From: Murimonas intestini | Lineage (GTDB): Bacteria > Bacillota > Clostridia > Lachnospirales > Lachnospiraceae | Reading direction: 5' to 3' | NCBI RefSeq assembly: GCF_024622195.1 | Contig: NZ_JANKBI010000025.1 | Location: 16,640 to 80,639, forward strand | Length of the DNA stretch: 64,000 nucleotides | Shown: positions 43,845 through 52,125 of the stretch, piece after piece | Numbering within the stretch: position 1 is the stretch's first letter | How the letters are laid out: the number at the start of each line of letters is the position of its first letter | Made by a program: the position numbers and the translations under genes | The notes under the pieces: model-generated | The model's database searches: none | What the model saw: the letters and a program-made list of their open reading frames with translations, nothing else | What the model was told of the DNA's origin: nothing

Positions 43845-45275
43845 CTATATAGCTGCTTTCATCATTTTAAAACGTTTTTTATCTTTTTTTATTACTATAA
43901 CTGCTGCTAGAATAGCTACAAATGCGACCGAGACATTGCTGACCATCATCACAATACCTACGCTCTCGCTCCCAAGGCTCGTATACTGCTGCAAAAACCA
44001 AAGAACCGGAACCCTGAATATAAAAACACGGCTCATACTGATAATCAACGATATTTTTGTTTTGCCCAGTCCGTAAAGCAGGGCCATAACAGAAGAATTG
44101 ATACCCAGAGGTATAAATCCCATTGCCTCATAGGTGAATATTTCTGCAATCAGCTGCTGAAATTCCGGATTATTTTTGGCAAACATGCTGCTGATCTGCG
44201 GAAGGAACCCCATGGCTATCGCATAAGCAATTGCCCCTGCTGCCACGTTATAAACCATCACCTTCTTAAAAGCATCCATAGCTCTGTCGTATCTTCCGGC
44301 ACCGATATTCTGGCTGATCACAGATGCTGCCCCCTCCTGCAGTCCATTCTGCGGTGCAGCGGCAAATCCTCCCAGATTATTTGATACTCCCAGAGCACCA
44401 ACAGTCAATACTCCGTACAAGGTACTCATAGAGTTCACCATCAGCTTACCAGCCGAGAACAGGGAACGTTCTACTATCAATGGAATTGACTGCACAATCA
44501 TAGGCCATGTCAGATGTTTTTTAAAAGAAACATATTTTATTGAGAAACCAAAAGCGTTGTGCTCCCTTTTCATTCGAACCACCGCGACTATCATCAGCAG
44601 AGATTGTGATATAATAGTTGCCAGTGACATTGTTACGATATTTCCATGAAGGACATAAACAAAGAGCGCCGTCAGGAAGGTTTTTGCCAGAATCACCACA
44701 ATATTAAGCTTCATGATCAGCTTTGTCTCACCTCTTGCCCTCTCTATGGCAATAAAAACATTGTTGACAAATGAAACCACCATTCCGAAGAGCTGAAGCC
44801 TGAAATATGTACTGCCCTCCGCGATCAGTTCAACTGGTGTCTTCGCAAATGCCAGCACCTGGTTGGCAAAGGGAATAAGCATCAGGACAAACACTGAAAG
44901 AATACCGCACATGGCATAAAGTGTGCTTACTCTTTTCTTCAAAAGATCATATTTCCCCTGCCCATACGCTTCACTTATCTTCAGGCTGGCACCAATAGCA
45001 AGCCCTCCGCCCACAGCTGAAATTATGGAATTTATCTGGGCCAGATATGCCACAGCTGATACTGTATTAGAACTGATATGTGATGCCATCATAGTATCCA
45101 ATACACCAAACACCTGCCCCAGGCACTGGTACAGGCAAAGCGGCATGGCCACCTGCCAGATCACTTTCCACATGCTCCCATTCAGAGTGAACTCTCTGAA
45201 CTCTTTATCCTTCTTAGAAAGTTCGGTGCTTTTATCTTCTATCTGTTTTTTAGGTTCTTCCTGGCTGTCTTCCAT
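43845..45275 (-). CDS. MATE-family multidrug/organic-cation exporter
   Basis: A 476-residue protein with twelve predicted TM segments in two similar halves, the MATE (NorM/DinF) fold, which exports compounds with Na+ or H+. A hydrophilic N-terminal tail of about 35 residues rich in Glu and Lys precedes TM1. Segments such as VSNNLGGFAAAPQNGLQEGAA and IPLGINSSVMALLYGLGKTK are typical. AAAGGAG stands before the ATG. It is divergent from an AraC-type regulator and 95 bases before the GHL6 gene on the same strand. The substrate cannot be told from sequence; a role in exporting a toxic aglycone or sugar-linked compound is speculation from context. Confidence 0.88.
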   Translation of the reverse strand: MEDSQEEPKKQIEDKSTELSKKDKEFREFTLNGSMWKVIWQVAMPLCLYQCLGQVFGVLDTMMASHISSNTVSAVAYLAQINSIISAVGGGLAIGASLKISEAYGQGKYDLLKKRVSTLYAMCGILSVFVLMLIPFANQVLAFAKTPVELIAEGSTYFRLQLFGMVVSFVNNVFIAIERARGETKLIMKLNIVVILAKTFLTALFVYVLHGNIVTMSLATIISQSLLMIVAVVRMKREHNAFGFSIKYVSFKKHLTWPMIVQSIPLIVERSLFSAGKLMVNSMSTLYGVLTVGALGVSNNLGGFAAAPQNGLQEGAASVISQNIGAGRYDRAMDAFKKVMVYNVAAGAIAYAIAMGFLPQISSMFAKNNPEFQQLIAEIFTYEAMGFIPLGINSSVMALLYGLGKTKISLIISMSRVFIFRVPVLWFLQQYTSLGSESVGIVMMVSNVSVAFVAILAAVIVIKKDKKRFKMMKAAI

Positions 45276-45503
45276 TTTGTCTTCTCCTTTTTATAAAAAC
45301 CTTTTTTAACCTTGTACAGATTACCACAAAAACATGGGAGACTTCTACTGTTTTTTCATGATATAGTCCTATTATTACAGATTTTTTGTTATTTCTATTG
45401 AAATTTTTTTCGGTTATGGTATCCTTGTATTCAAGTGCTGCAAAAGGCTAAGCTGTTACCCGAGCGCTGCACAAAACCAATTTTATTAGAAAGGACAAAG
45501 ACA

Positions 45504-46328
45504 ATGGACGATTTTCCATTTATCATAATGAACCAGCTGCGCAGAAGTAATTCTTACCGTATGCCAGAGTCCCATACGCATAATACATATGAGCTTTATT
45601 ATCTTCTGTCGGGAACTCAGAAATTCTTTATACAGCACTCTGTTTACTCCATGCACCCGCATGATCTTGCTCTTGTTGTTCCCGGTACACTCCACAGGAC
45701 CACTTATTCTGCCACCTCTAAACACGAACGGATTGTGATTATGTTTGAACAGGCATATATACAGGAGATATTAGATTTCTTCCCATATATTATAGAAGAA
45801 GATTTTAACCTGAAACCAGTCATATCTGTTCCGGAAGACATGCAGGAGGAGGTAGACGGCCTGTTTTCCAGATTGTTTGTGGAGTATGAAAAAAAGGATG
45901 AATTTTCTGTTCGCATGATATCCCATCTTCTCTGCGGACTTCTCCTGCTTCTGACCAGATACAGGAAATGTAAGGAAGAAACCATTATTCCTTCCAGTCC
46001 TCAGGATGAGGCCATCAGCCGCGCTGCCTATTTTATCAGCCAGTTCTATAACCAGCCTATCACATTAGATGACGCAGCCAGGGCTGCCAGCCTTAGCGCT
46101 ACTTACTTTTCAAAAAAGTTCAAGGCAGTAACAGGTTTCGGGTTCAAAGAATATCTCAACTCTATACGTATTCAAAAAGCCTGCAAAGAACTGCTCCGCA
46201 CAAAAGATTCTGTGACAGACATCGCACTTCGCTGCGGTTTTGAGAACAGCAATTATTTCGGTGACCTGTTTTATAAAATAAATGGCGTATCCCCCCGGGC
46301 CTGGCGTCAAAAACACGGAAAAGTATAA
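45504..46328 (+). CDS. AraC-family regulator with cupin-like sensor domain
   Basis: A 274-residue AraC regulator. The N-terminal half is a cupin-type sugar-sensing domain (ESHTHNTYELYYLLSGTQKF, then HPHDLALVVPGTLH-type strands). The C-terminal half holds two helix-turn-helix motifs, ending in IALRCGFENSNYFGDLFYKINGVSP. The frame extends upstream to 45435, but an AGAAAGGA site precedes the ATG at 45504. It is divergent from the MATE exporter and upstream of the response regulator gene. It probably activates the MATE and GHL6 genes or the whole glycan locus in response to a sugar. Confidence 0.88.
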   Translation: MDDFPFIIMNQLRRSNSYRMPESHTHNTYELYYLLSGTQKFFIQHSVYSMHPHDLALVVPGTLHRTTYSATSKHERIVIMFEQAYIQEILDFFPYIIEEDFNLKPVISVPEDMQEEVDGLFSRLFVEYEKKDEFSVRMISHLLCGLLLLLTRYRKCKEETIIPSSPQDEAISRAAYFISQFYNQPITLDDAARAASLSATYFSKKFKAVTGFGFKEYLNSIRIQKACKELLRTKDSVTDIALRCGFENSNYFGDLFYKINGVSPRAWRQKHGKV

Positions 46329-46400
46329 TCTCAATGCACACCAAAACACCTTGCAGGTTGGCGGCGTGTCAACAGTAATCCAAAAGCCTCTTTCTCCCAC

Positions 46401-46429
46401 TTGACTTTCCATCCTATTTCCTTTAGGAT
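46401..46429 (+). promoter_or_regulatory. Promoter of the YesN-type regulator
   Basis: TTGACT (46401-46406) and TAGGAT (46424-46429) are 17 bases apart, ending 36 bases before the ATG of the response regulator. Confidence 0.5.
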
Positions 46430-46464
46430 AAAATATATTACTGAAGAGAATCGAGGTATCTTCC

Positions 46465-47979
46465 ATGTACCAAGCTGTTATAGTTGATGATGAACCCTTC
46501 GTGGTTGAGGGCATGAAAACAGCCATTGACTGGTCCGGTTTCAATTTTGAACTGTGCTACTGTACCACCAATCCCTGCCAGGCCCTGGAATTTCTTGAAA
46601 AACACCCGGCAGACCTTCTGATCACGGATATTTCAATGCCTCAGATGAACGGGATCGAATTGATCAGAAGGGTGCGCGAGATCAATCCGCTGATCTCTAT
46701 CCTTGTGCTTTCAGCCTATGACAATTTCGAATATGTGCGTTCCGCCATGCGCCACGGCGCTGAGAATTATCTGCTTAAGCCTCTGGACCCTGATGAGCTT
46801 GCAGAATCCATCAGCGGCATTGTAAGCCATATCCAGGAGAGGGCAGAATTATCCGATACATACGGGCCTACTATGCTTACCTTCCGCAGTCTTTTTATAG
46901 AGAGCTGGGTAAAAGGATCATTAAGCGAAGATGAATTTATCACAAGGGCGCAGCTGCTCGGCGTCAATCTTTACCTAAATAATTATACTGTAGTGATTTT
47001 TACAGCTCCCTCAGGAATTTCAATGGGAAAAGAGAAGATGTCGCGTCTTTTTGATTATCTGCTCTCACTTTTTGTGGGCACTTATATCAGCCATTTTTAT
47101 TTTGAAACTCCCACAAGGCTGGTCTGCATTATAAGCAGTTCCAATGATAAATATACTGTAGAGAATCTGCTCTCACAGATGGATAATGCCAGAGTTGTTC
47201 TTGATTTTCCTTTTTTCATCTCCACCGGAAATACTGTGAACGATTATGAGGAAGTGAGCGCCAGTTACAGAAATGCTTCAAAATATTTATTTTTGCAGCA
47301 CACGCCCATGAAGGAGATCATCTATCAGGATATGGGGCTCTCCGTGGCGGCAGCAGGAATCATTGAACAGGACTATGCGGATATCTCAGAGGGGTCCTAT
47401 GCAGAGCAATTAGATAAGCTCTTTACCACCATCCCTGATTCAAAGCATATGGCCTGCATGCTGAGCATCCTGAGCTGGGGCGTCTCTCAGACCACCACAG
47501 AAATGCAGCCCGACCCAGAAGTAACTGATATGCTCAGTTCTATCATCTGTGACGCTTCAGACCTGAACAGGCTGCTTGAATATGTGCATTCCTTCGTTCA
47601 CTGCTGTTATGAGGTCCGGGCAAGAAAACAGAAGATCCAGACTGCTGCTTATCCCTGCGTGGATGCTGTCATCAATGCAGTCCACGAGTTCTCAGATAAA
47701 GATATCTCTCTAAAAACTCTTGCTGCGAGACTGAATATGCACCCTTCTTATCTGGGAAGCATCTTCCACCAGCAGACGGGCTATTACTTCAATGACTATC
47801 TGAATGAAGAGAGGCTGAAATACGCTGCCGGATTGATGGAGAACACTGACATGAAGCTCAAGGATATCGTGGATAAAGCCGGTTTCTCCAGCCAGACTTA
47901 TTTCAACAGACAGTTTAAGAGACGGTACGGCACAGCACCGAACGCATACCGCCGTGAAATGAAATTGAAAAAAGTGTAA
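46465..47979 (+). CDS. YesN-type response regulator with AraC DNA-binding domain
   Basis: A 504-residue response regulator. The receiver domain spans residues 1-120 with acidic pocket DDE (8-10), phospho-acceptor Asp55 in LLITDISMPQMNG and Lys in NYLLKPLDP. A middle region of about 270 residues without clear homology follows. The last 100 residues are a two-helix-turn-helix AraC domain (YLGSIFHQQTGYYFNDYLN, then VDKAGFSSQTYFNRQFKRRYG). It belongs with YesM-type kinases that sense extracellular sugars. No kinase gene adjoins it; the only YesM-type kinase seen is at 20873-22681, on the far side of the glycan locus, so the pair may have been split around it. Confidence 0.92.
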   Translation: MYQAVIVDDEPFVVEGMKTAIDWSGFNFELCYCTTNPCQALEFLEKHPADLLITDISMPQMNGIELIRRVREINPLISILVLSAYDNFEYVRSAMRHGAENYLLKPLDPDELAESISGIVSHIQERAELSDTYGPTMLTFRSLFIESWVKGSLSEDEFITRAQLLGVNLYLNNYTVVIFTAPSGISMGKEKMSRLFDYLLSLFVGTYISHFYFETPTRLVCIISSSNDKYTVENLLSQMDNARVVLDFPFFISTGNTVNDYEEVSASYRNASKYLFLQHTPMKEIIYQDMGLSVAAAGIIEQDYADISEGSYAEQLDKLFTTIPDSKHMACMLSILSWGVSQTTTEMQPDPEVTDMLSSIICDASDLNRLLEYVHSFVHCCYEVRARKQKIQTAAYPCVDAVINAVHEFSDKDISLKTLAARLNMHPSYLGSIFHQQTGYYFNDYLNEERLKYAAGLMENTDMKLKDIVDKAGFSSQTYFNRQFKRRYGTAPNAYRREMKLKKV

Positions 47980-47986
47980 GAATAAA

Positions 47987-48025
47987 AAGGGCTTCCCGCG
48001 TCCAAATGGCGGGAAGCCCTTCTTC
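47987..48025. terminator. Bidirectional terminator
   Basis: AAGGGCTTCCCGC (47987-47999) pairs perfectly with GCGGGAAGCCCTT (48009-48021). On the minus strand it is followed by TTTTTATT, on the plus strand by CTTCATT. It ends both the rightward response regulator gene and the leftward URO-D gene. Confidence 0.85.
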
Positions 48026-48037
48026 ATTATTAAAAAG

Positions 48038-48064
48038 GTAACTGTTCAGTACCTTCACAGTTAC
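48038..48064. repeat. 27-base palindromic repeat, copy 2, with flanking direct repeats
   Basis: The unit matches 20720-20746 at 26 of 27 bases. TTAAAAAG lies directly on its left (48030-48037) and again one base beyond its right end (48066-48073), resembling a target duplication, although the second copy overlaps the URO-D stop codon. Confidence 0.65.
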
Positions 48065-48065
48065 G

Positions 48066-49178
48066 TTAAAAAGTACCTTTTACGTCGCTCCAGTTCTTTT
48101 CTGCGTAATCCATCAGCTCTTCTGCCTGCTCCAGCGGCATATCATTGAAGAACAGATACAGTCCTTTAGAACCATATTTTTTCACGATCCTGTCTGTATT
48201 ACGCAGCCAGTCTTTGAATTCTCCGGAATAAACCTTTACCCAGAGCTGCTTTCCGGCTGCCCTTGTCTTGTCGTAGATCTCGTCCCACTTCTCCAGTGTT
48301 CCGTCCGGGCCATGGTCTCCGCTGGTCCACTGCAGAGAATCAATACCTTCCACTTCCATCAGGGCATCCATATGCTTGATAGCTTCCGGTCCGTCCAGGT
48401 GGTAAAGCACATGATCCAGCTGGGATGTAGCCTGCTTCAGGGAATCAAGCACAAATGTGCGGAAATAGTCCGGAGAAAGCAGAGCTGAATAATCACACTG
48501 TAATTTCTGTGTCTTGCCGCTGCCGAATATCTGGAATACAGTATATGCGCTTCCGCCTTCATACTGTGCATATTTATAAAATGCATCGTAATACTGCTGA
48601 TAGCAGTCAGTTACCTGCTGAACTCTTTTTATAACTTCCTCTTCATCGTCGATCATATCATAAAGAAGGTCCTGAGCGCCGCGCAGTGAGGCAAGAACAT
48701 CCACATTTTCCATCAGGTCAGGAATGGCTATCGGAAAATCATCTCCGATCAGCTTCTTGCAGTCTGCAAAAAGCTCGATGTGTTTCTTGAACCATTTGTT
48801 TTCCGGATCAAATTTTAATTCAGGATAATCTGCCCAGTCATCCACACATGACTCAAACCAAACTGTATTATCTTTGAACTTAATCTCGCTGCCCAGATAT
48901 CCAGCCACAGAACCCGGCCCGAAATCAGCATTCAGGTTCGGGAAACTTTCTCCCAAAAACTCATGAGTCTCACAATAATAACGGAAACGCTTTACAATGC
49001 TCTCCGCATTCATGTACTTCTCTTCCATGTTTTTAGACTTGATATCTGCCGGCACTGAAAACGGATAGTGGCCCGGTTTTACTCCTGTCACACGCATGAT
49101 AGGCCTTCCCGTATTTTCGCCCTTCCAGTAATCTTCAAACCTCTGTTTGGTGGCTTCCCAGTCTTTCTTGTATTCCAT
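48066..49178 (-). CDS. URO-D family protein lacking the methyltransferase zinc Cys
   Basis: A 370-residue URO-D superfamily protein. Where the two paralogues at 1-3.3 kb carry H-x-C, this one reads VLYHLDGPEAIKH (H-L-D), so a zinc site of MtaA/MtbA type is not expected. GIDSLQWTSGDHGPDG and LWVKVYSGEFKDWLRN are conserved-looking segments of this branch. The frame extends to 49250, but AGGAGG fits the ATG at 49178. An AraC-family regulator gene lies 240 bases upstream on the same strand. A small inverted repeat, ATCCGG-CAA-CCGGAT, in the gap could be its binding site. Function is unknown; it is not the haem-pathway decarboxylase by context. Confidence 0.72.
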   Translation of the reverse strand: MEYKKDWEATKQRFEDYWKGENTGRPIMRVTGVKPGHYPFSVPADIKSKNMEEKYMNAESIVKRFRYYCETHEFLGESFPNLNADFGPGSVAGYLGSEIKFKDNTVWFESCVDDWADYPELKFDPENKWFKKHIELFADCKKLIGDDFPIAIPDLMENVDVLASLRGAQDLLYDMIDDEEEVIKRVQQVTDCYQQYYDAFYKYAQYEGGSAYTVFQIFGSGKTQKLQCDYSALLSPDYFRTFVLDSLKQATSQLDHVLYHLDGPEAIKHMDALMEVEGIDSLQWTSGDHGPDGTLEKWDEIYDKTRAAGKQLWVKVYSGEFKDWLRNTDRIVKKYGSKGLYLFFNDMPLEQAEELMDYAEKNWSDVKGTF

Positions 49179-49417
49179 CTGATACATCCTCCTATTTCTG
49201 CTTCCGCCGCCAGCGCCTTTTTGTCCGCATGCACTGATGACTTCCCGCACTTGTTTTCACACTCTTAATTCTGAGCCCAAAATTGCCCAAATTGACATGG
49301 CAGTTTTGCTGCCCTTATCCGGTTGCCGGATTTGTGTTCTAATGAACTTTAATCTTATGGGTTCATAATAACACTGCTCCGCCAGGAATACTTGACCGAT
49401 ATATGCCAGTTTTTGTA

Positions 49418-50263
49418 CTATATTTGGTTTTTTCTGTAATTACCTGGGGAAATACCCCTGACTTTTTTAAATATCCTGTTAAAATAGGAGACACTGTTAA
49501 ATCCTGTCAGCATGGCTATGTCTGTAATACTTTCACTCGTAGTAGACAGCAGCATACAGGCCCTGTTAATGCGCAGCTGGTCAATGTATTCAAATATCCG
49601 CATGTGCAGTGTATTTTTAAAACAGGAACACAGGTAGCTCTTATTCATCATGGCTACCCTGGCCAGCTCGTCCAGTTCCAGCTGTTCCAGATAATGCTCA
49701 TGTATATAATCCAGAACCGGCTGAAGCCTTGTAAATGTTTTATACCTGGCTTCTTTCCTCTCTGTCTTATCCTGACTGATTAGATAGATCCTGTAGAGCT
49801 GAGCCATAAATAGCTGTGTCCAGGACTTCACAAAAAGTTCCCACCCCTGCCTTTTTTCCTCATATTCTGCCCTGATATTCACTACTGCCTCCAGGAGTTT
49901 TCCGTATCCCTCTTCCTCCCTGCGGATACAGTTCGTAAATACAGCGCTTCTGTTAAAAAATGGTTCCAGAAACTGGTAGCCCTGCATCCTTTCCCATAAA
50001 AAAGCGGGATCGAATACGATCACCTCAAGCATAAGCCCTCCGTCATGCACCGCCATATGCCGCTCCTGGTTATTGATAATAAAAATATCACCCTGTCTGA
50101 TCTCGTACTCTCTCTCCTCGATCAGATAGTACCCTTCCCCATCCTTTACATAATTGATCTCCAGAAAATCATGGGAATGCAGATACATCTGTCTGGACTT
50201 GGACACAAACATCCTGTATGGGAAATTCGGATCAAATACCATTGCATCCTTTATGTAATCCAT
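49418..50263 (-). CDS. AraC-family regulator
   Basis: A 281-residue AraC regulator with an N-terminal cupin domain (LHSHDFLEINYVKDGEGYYLIEE, IRQGDIFIINNQERHM). The C-terminal pair of helix-turn-helix motifs ends in IAMLTGFNSVSYFNRIFKKVRGISPGNYRK. AGGAGG precedes the ATG. It lies upstream of the URO-D gene at 48066-49178 on the same strand and probably regulates it. The effector is likely a sugar or sugar acid by family, but nothing in the sequence identifies it. Confidence 0.88.
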   Translation of the reverse strand: MDYIKDAMVFDPNFPYRMFVSKSRQMYLHSHDFLEINYVKDGEGYYLIEEREYEIRQGDIFIINNQERHMAVHDGGLMLEVIVFDPAFLWERMQGYQFLEPFFNRSAVFTNCIRREEEGYGKLLEAVVNIRAEYEEKRQGWELFVKSWTQLFMAQLYRIYLISQDKTERKEARYKTFTRLQPVLDYIHEHYLEQLELDELARVAMMNKSYLCSCFKNTLHMRIFEYIDQLRINRACMLLSTTSESITDIAMLTGFNSVSYFNRIFKKVRGISPGNYRKNQI

Positions 50264-50347
50264 ATTTAAGCCTCCTAACCATCCAGAATTCTATAAGCCT
50301 GGCAGATAATCAGCGGTTGCGCCTTAAAATTTCGCCAGGGAGTTGTC

Positions 50348-50830
50348 TTAGAGTTTTAATACGGCAATCTGTTCTTCTCCGTCTTTTTCTCCGGTCTCTA
50401 TAAATCCAAAAGAGGCATACAGCGATTTGGCAACCGCGTTTTCCGGCTCATATGACAGCCAGCAGAAATCGGCTTTACCACAGGGAAATGTTCTGATAAA
50501 TCTTAATGCAAGTTCTACAGCCTGTTTCCCATATCCCCTGTTTTGATAGTTCTTGTCTATCATCAATCTCCACAGGTTATAATTTCCGTCTGCTATGGCA
50601 GGTGCATCCTTCCAATAATCATCTTTGTCATAACCAATCATCACAAAGCCGACTGGATTATTACCTTCAAAAATTCCAAATGGAAAAGCATATCCGTTGG
50701 ATGTAATAGCGGTATACGCTTCAATAATACTAATATCATTGCCGGCGACAAAATTTCTCTGACTATCTGAGACATTTAACTTTAGAATATCCCAGATATT
50801 TTCGCCATTTATTTTTTCCAGGTGAATCAT
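50348..50830 (-). CDS. GNAT-family N-acetyltransferase (BltD/SpeG-like)
   Basis: A 160-residue GNAT acetyltransferase that moves an acetyl group from acetyl-CoA to an amine. The acetyl-CoA-binding loop is QNRGYGKQAVELAL, and the C-terminus has NAVAKSLYASFGFIETGE, typical of spermine/spermidine acetyltransferases. The first in-frame ATG at 50854 lacks a ribosome site; AGAGGTAG precedes the ATG at 50830. It stands alone, with a MITE-like element directly upstream. A polyamine or small-molecule resistance role is likely. Confidence 0.82.
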   Translation of the reverse strand: MIHLEKINGENIWDILKLNVSDSQRNFVAGNDISIIEAYTAITSNGYAFPFGIFEGNNPVGFVMIGYDKDDYWKDAPAIADGNYNLWRLMIDKNYQNRGYGKQAVELALRFIRTFPCGKADFCWLSYEPENAVAKSLYASFGFIETGEKDGEEQIAVLKL

Positions 50831-50867
50831 TCTATCTACCTCTGCAAGTTCCAATTGTTGTTTTGCT

Positions 50868-51046
50868 ATTTCAATGTTACAGTTCAGCCGTCTGCCATTC
50901 GGCAGCCGTCTGACCTATAACAACGCTCCGCGATGCACACAAAATGCTGTAAACAGCATTTTGGCGCTGCAGCTCTCGGGATTTTCGTGCATAATGCACG
51001 AAAACACCTCGCGGAACATTGGAAGGCTGAACTGTTACATTTCAAT
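50868..51046. mobile_element. MITE-like element with 14-bp inverted ends and 8-bp target duplication
   Basis: The element spans 50876-51038. Its ends GTTACAGTTCAGCC (50876-50889) and GGCTGAACTGTTAC (51025-51038) are inverted repeats with one mismatch. ATTTCAAT occurs immediately outside both ends (50868-50875 and 51039-51046), a textbook 8-base target-site duplication. Inside are TCCGCGA/TCGCGGA (50927-50933/51009-51015), a 10-bp hairpin at 50941-50962, a 10-bp hairpin at 50982-51004, and CTGCC/GGCAG at 50892-50905. There is no gene. It separates the acetyltransferase from the nucleoside hydrolase gene. Confidence 0.85.
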
Positions 51047-51104
51047 TCTACCACAATTCCGAGAGGGTGGAAACAGAGACGATTATTTTATATGAAAAAC
51101 AAAT

Positions 51105-52022
51105 CTATTTATTCCTGGCCGCAAAGAGCGCCAGTTTTGCATAAAAATCTTCCAATATCAGCCTGGAATCTATTTTCTGGTATACACGGATCGGACGGAA
51201 CCTTTTTGAATGAATATAGTTCATATCCACACCTACCGACGGAGCCTGCTTCCATTCGAATGAGAACCTGTCTTCATAGAGAATCAGTCCCACAGCTGGT
51301 GAATCACCCAGAACCCAGCACTCTCCGCTCCTGAAGGGACTCTTCCTGGGCTGCTCAGTAAAAGCATGTTCCATGAGCTGGTCACAGAGATAAGCCCCTA
51401 TCTCACCATAAGGACGCACACGGTATTCCAGTTCTGCCATTGTTACAGGAATCATCTCATATACATTTTTCGGTACCTGCCATACTTCCATATTAGAACC
51501 AAACACCACATTAGCTGCGTTAATATCATTGCCCAGGTTAAACTCTTCTCCGCCGTCAGGATAGAGACCGCCGCCGATCCATATTACAGTGAGGCGCTTT
51601 GCAATTCTTGGCTCCATAAGATAAGCGCTGGCAATATCAGTCAGCGGCCCCAGGAAAATAGCATACAAAGGACTGTCATCCTGTTTCATAGCCTCTTCAA
51701 TGATCAGCCTGGCGCCTTCACTGTCCACAGGGGTTGACGTATCAGTCAAAGCATGGGGAGCGCCATGACAGATAGGAATCTGCCCAGTAAATCCCATCTT
51801 GTCAACAACTGTTTCCAGTTCCCTGTAACTTCTCTCCATGCTGTCAGCATCCCTCTTTGTCCCATAATGCGCAGCCACAAGACCTACATTGTCAATCTTA
51901 GGACTCAAAAGCGCCTGAACTACAGCAAAGTCGTCATCCGCTTCATTCTTAGCATCGGTATCTGTTATTAACCGTACAATCTTCTCTTCCGGCACCTTAA
52001 AAGTATAATCCTGATATCTCAT
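51105..52022 (-). CDS. Inosine-uridine-type nucleoside hydrolase
   Basis: A 305-residue nucleoside hydrolase that splits ribonucleosides into base and ribose. The calcium-binding aspartates are in ITDTDAKNEADDDFAVVQAL near residues 20-33, a variant of the classical D-x-D-x4-DD signature. IFLGPLTDIASAYLMEP and VIWIGGGLYPDGGEEFNLGNDINAA match the family. AAGGAG precedes the ATG. Length is normal. It stands alone between the MITE-like element and the broken Rpn gene and probably serves nucleoside salvage. Confidence 0.88.
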   Translation of the reverse strand: MRYQDYTFKVPEEKIVRLITDTDAKNEADDDFAVVQALLSPKIDNVGLVAAHYGTKRDADSMERSYRELETVVDKMGFTGQIPICHGAPHALTDTSTPVDSEGARLIIEEAMKQDDSPLYAIFLGPLTDIASAYLMEPRIAKRLTVIWIGGGLYPDGGEEFNLGNDINAANVVFGSNMEVWQVPKNVYEMIPVTMAELEYRVRPYGEIGAYLCDQLMEHAFTEQPRKSPFRSGECWVLGDSPAVGLILYEDRFSFEWKQAPSVGVDMNYIHSKRFRPIRVYQKIDSRLILEDFYAKLALFAARNK

Positions 52023-52125
52023 CTTCCATTCTCCTTAAAATTATTATAAATAATCATTTAAATAATTTATATTTATTTTTATCCCTACTATAATATTTTT
52101 CCTGAAGAAAGGCAAGAAGAAATAT

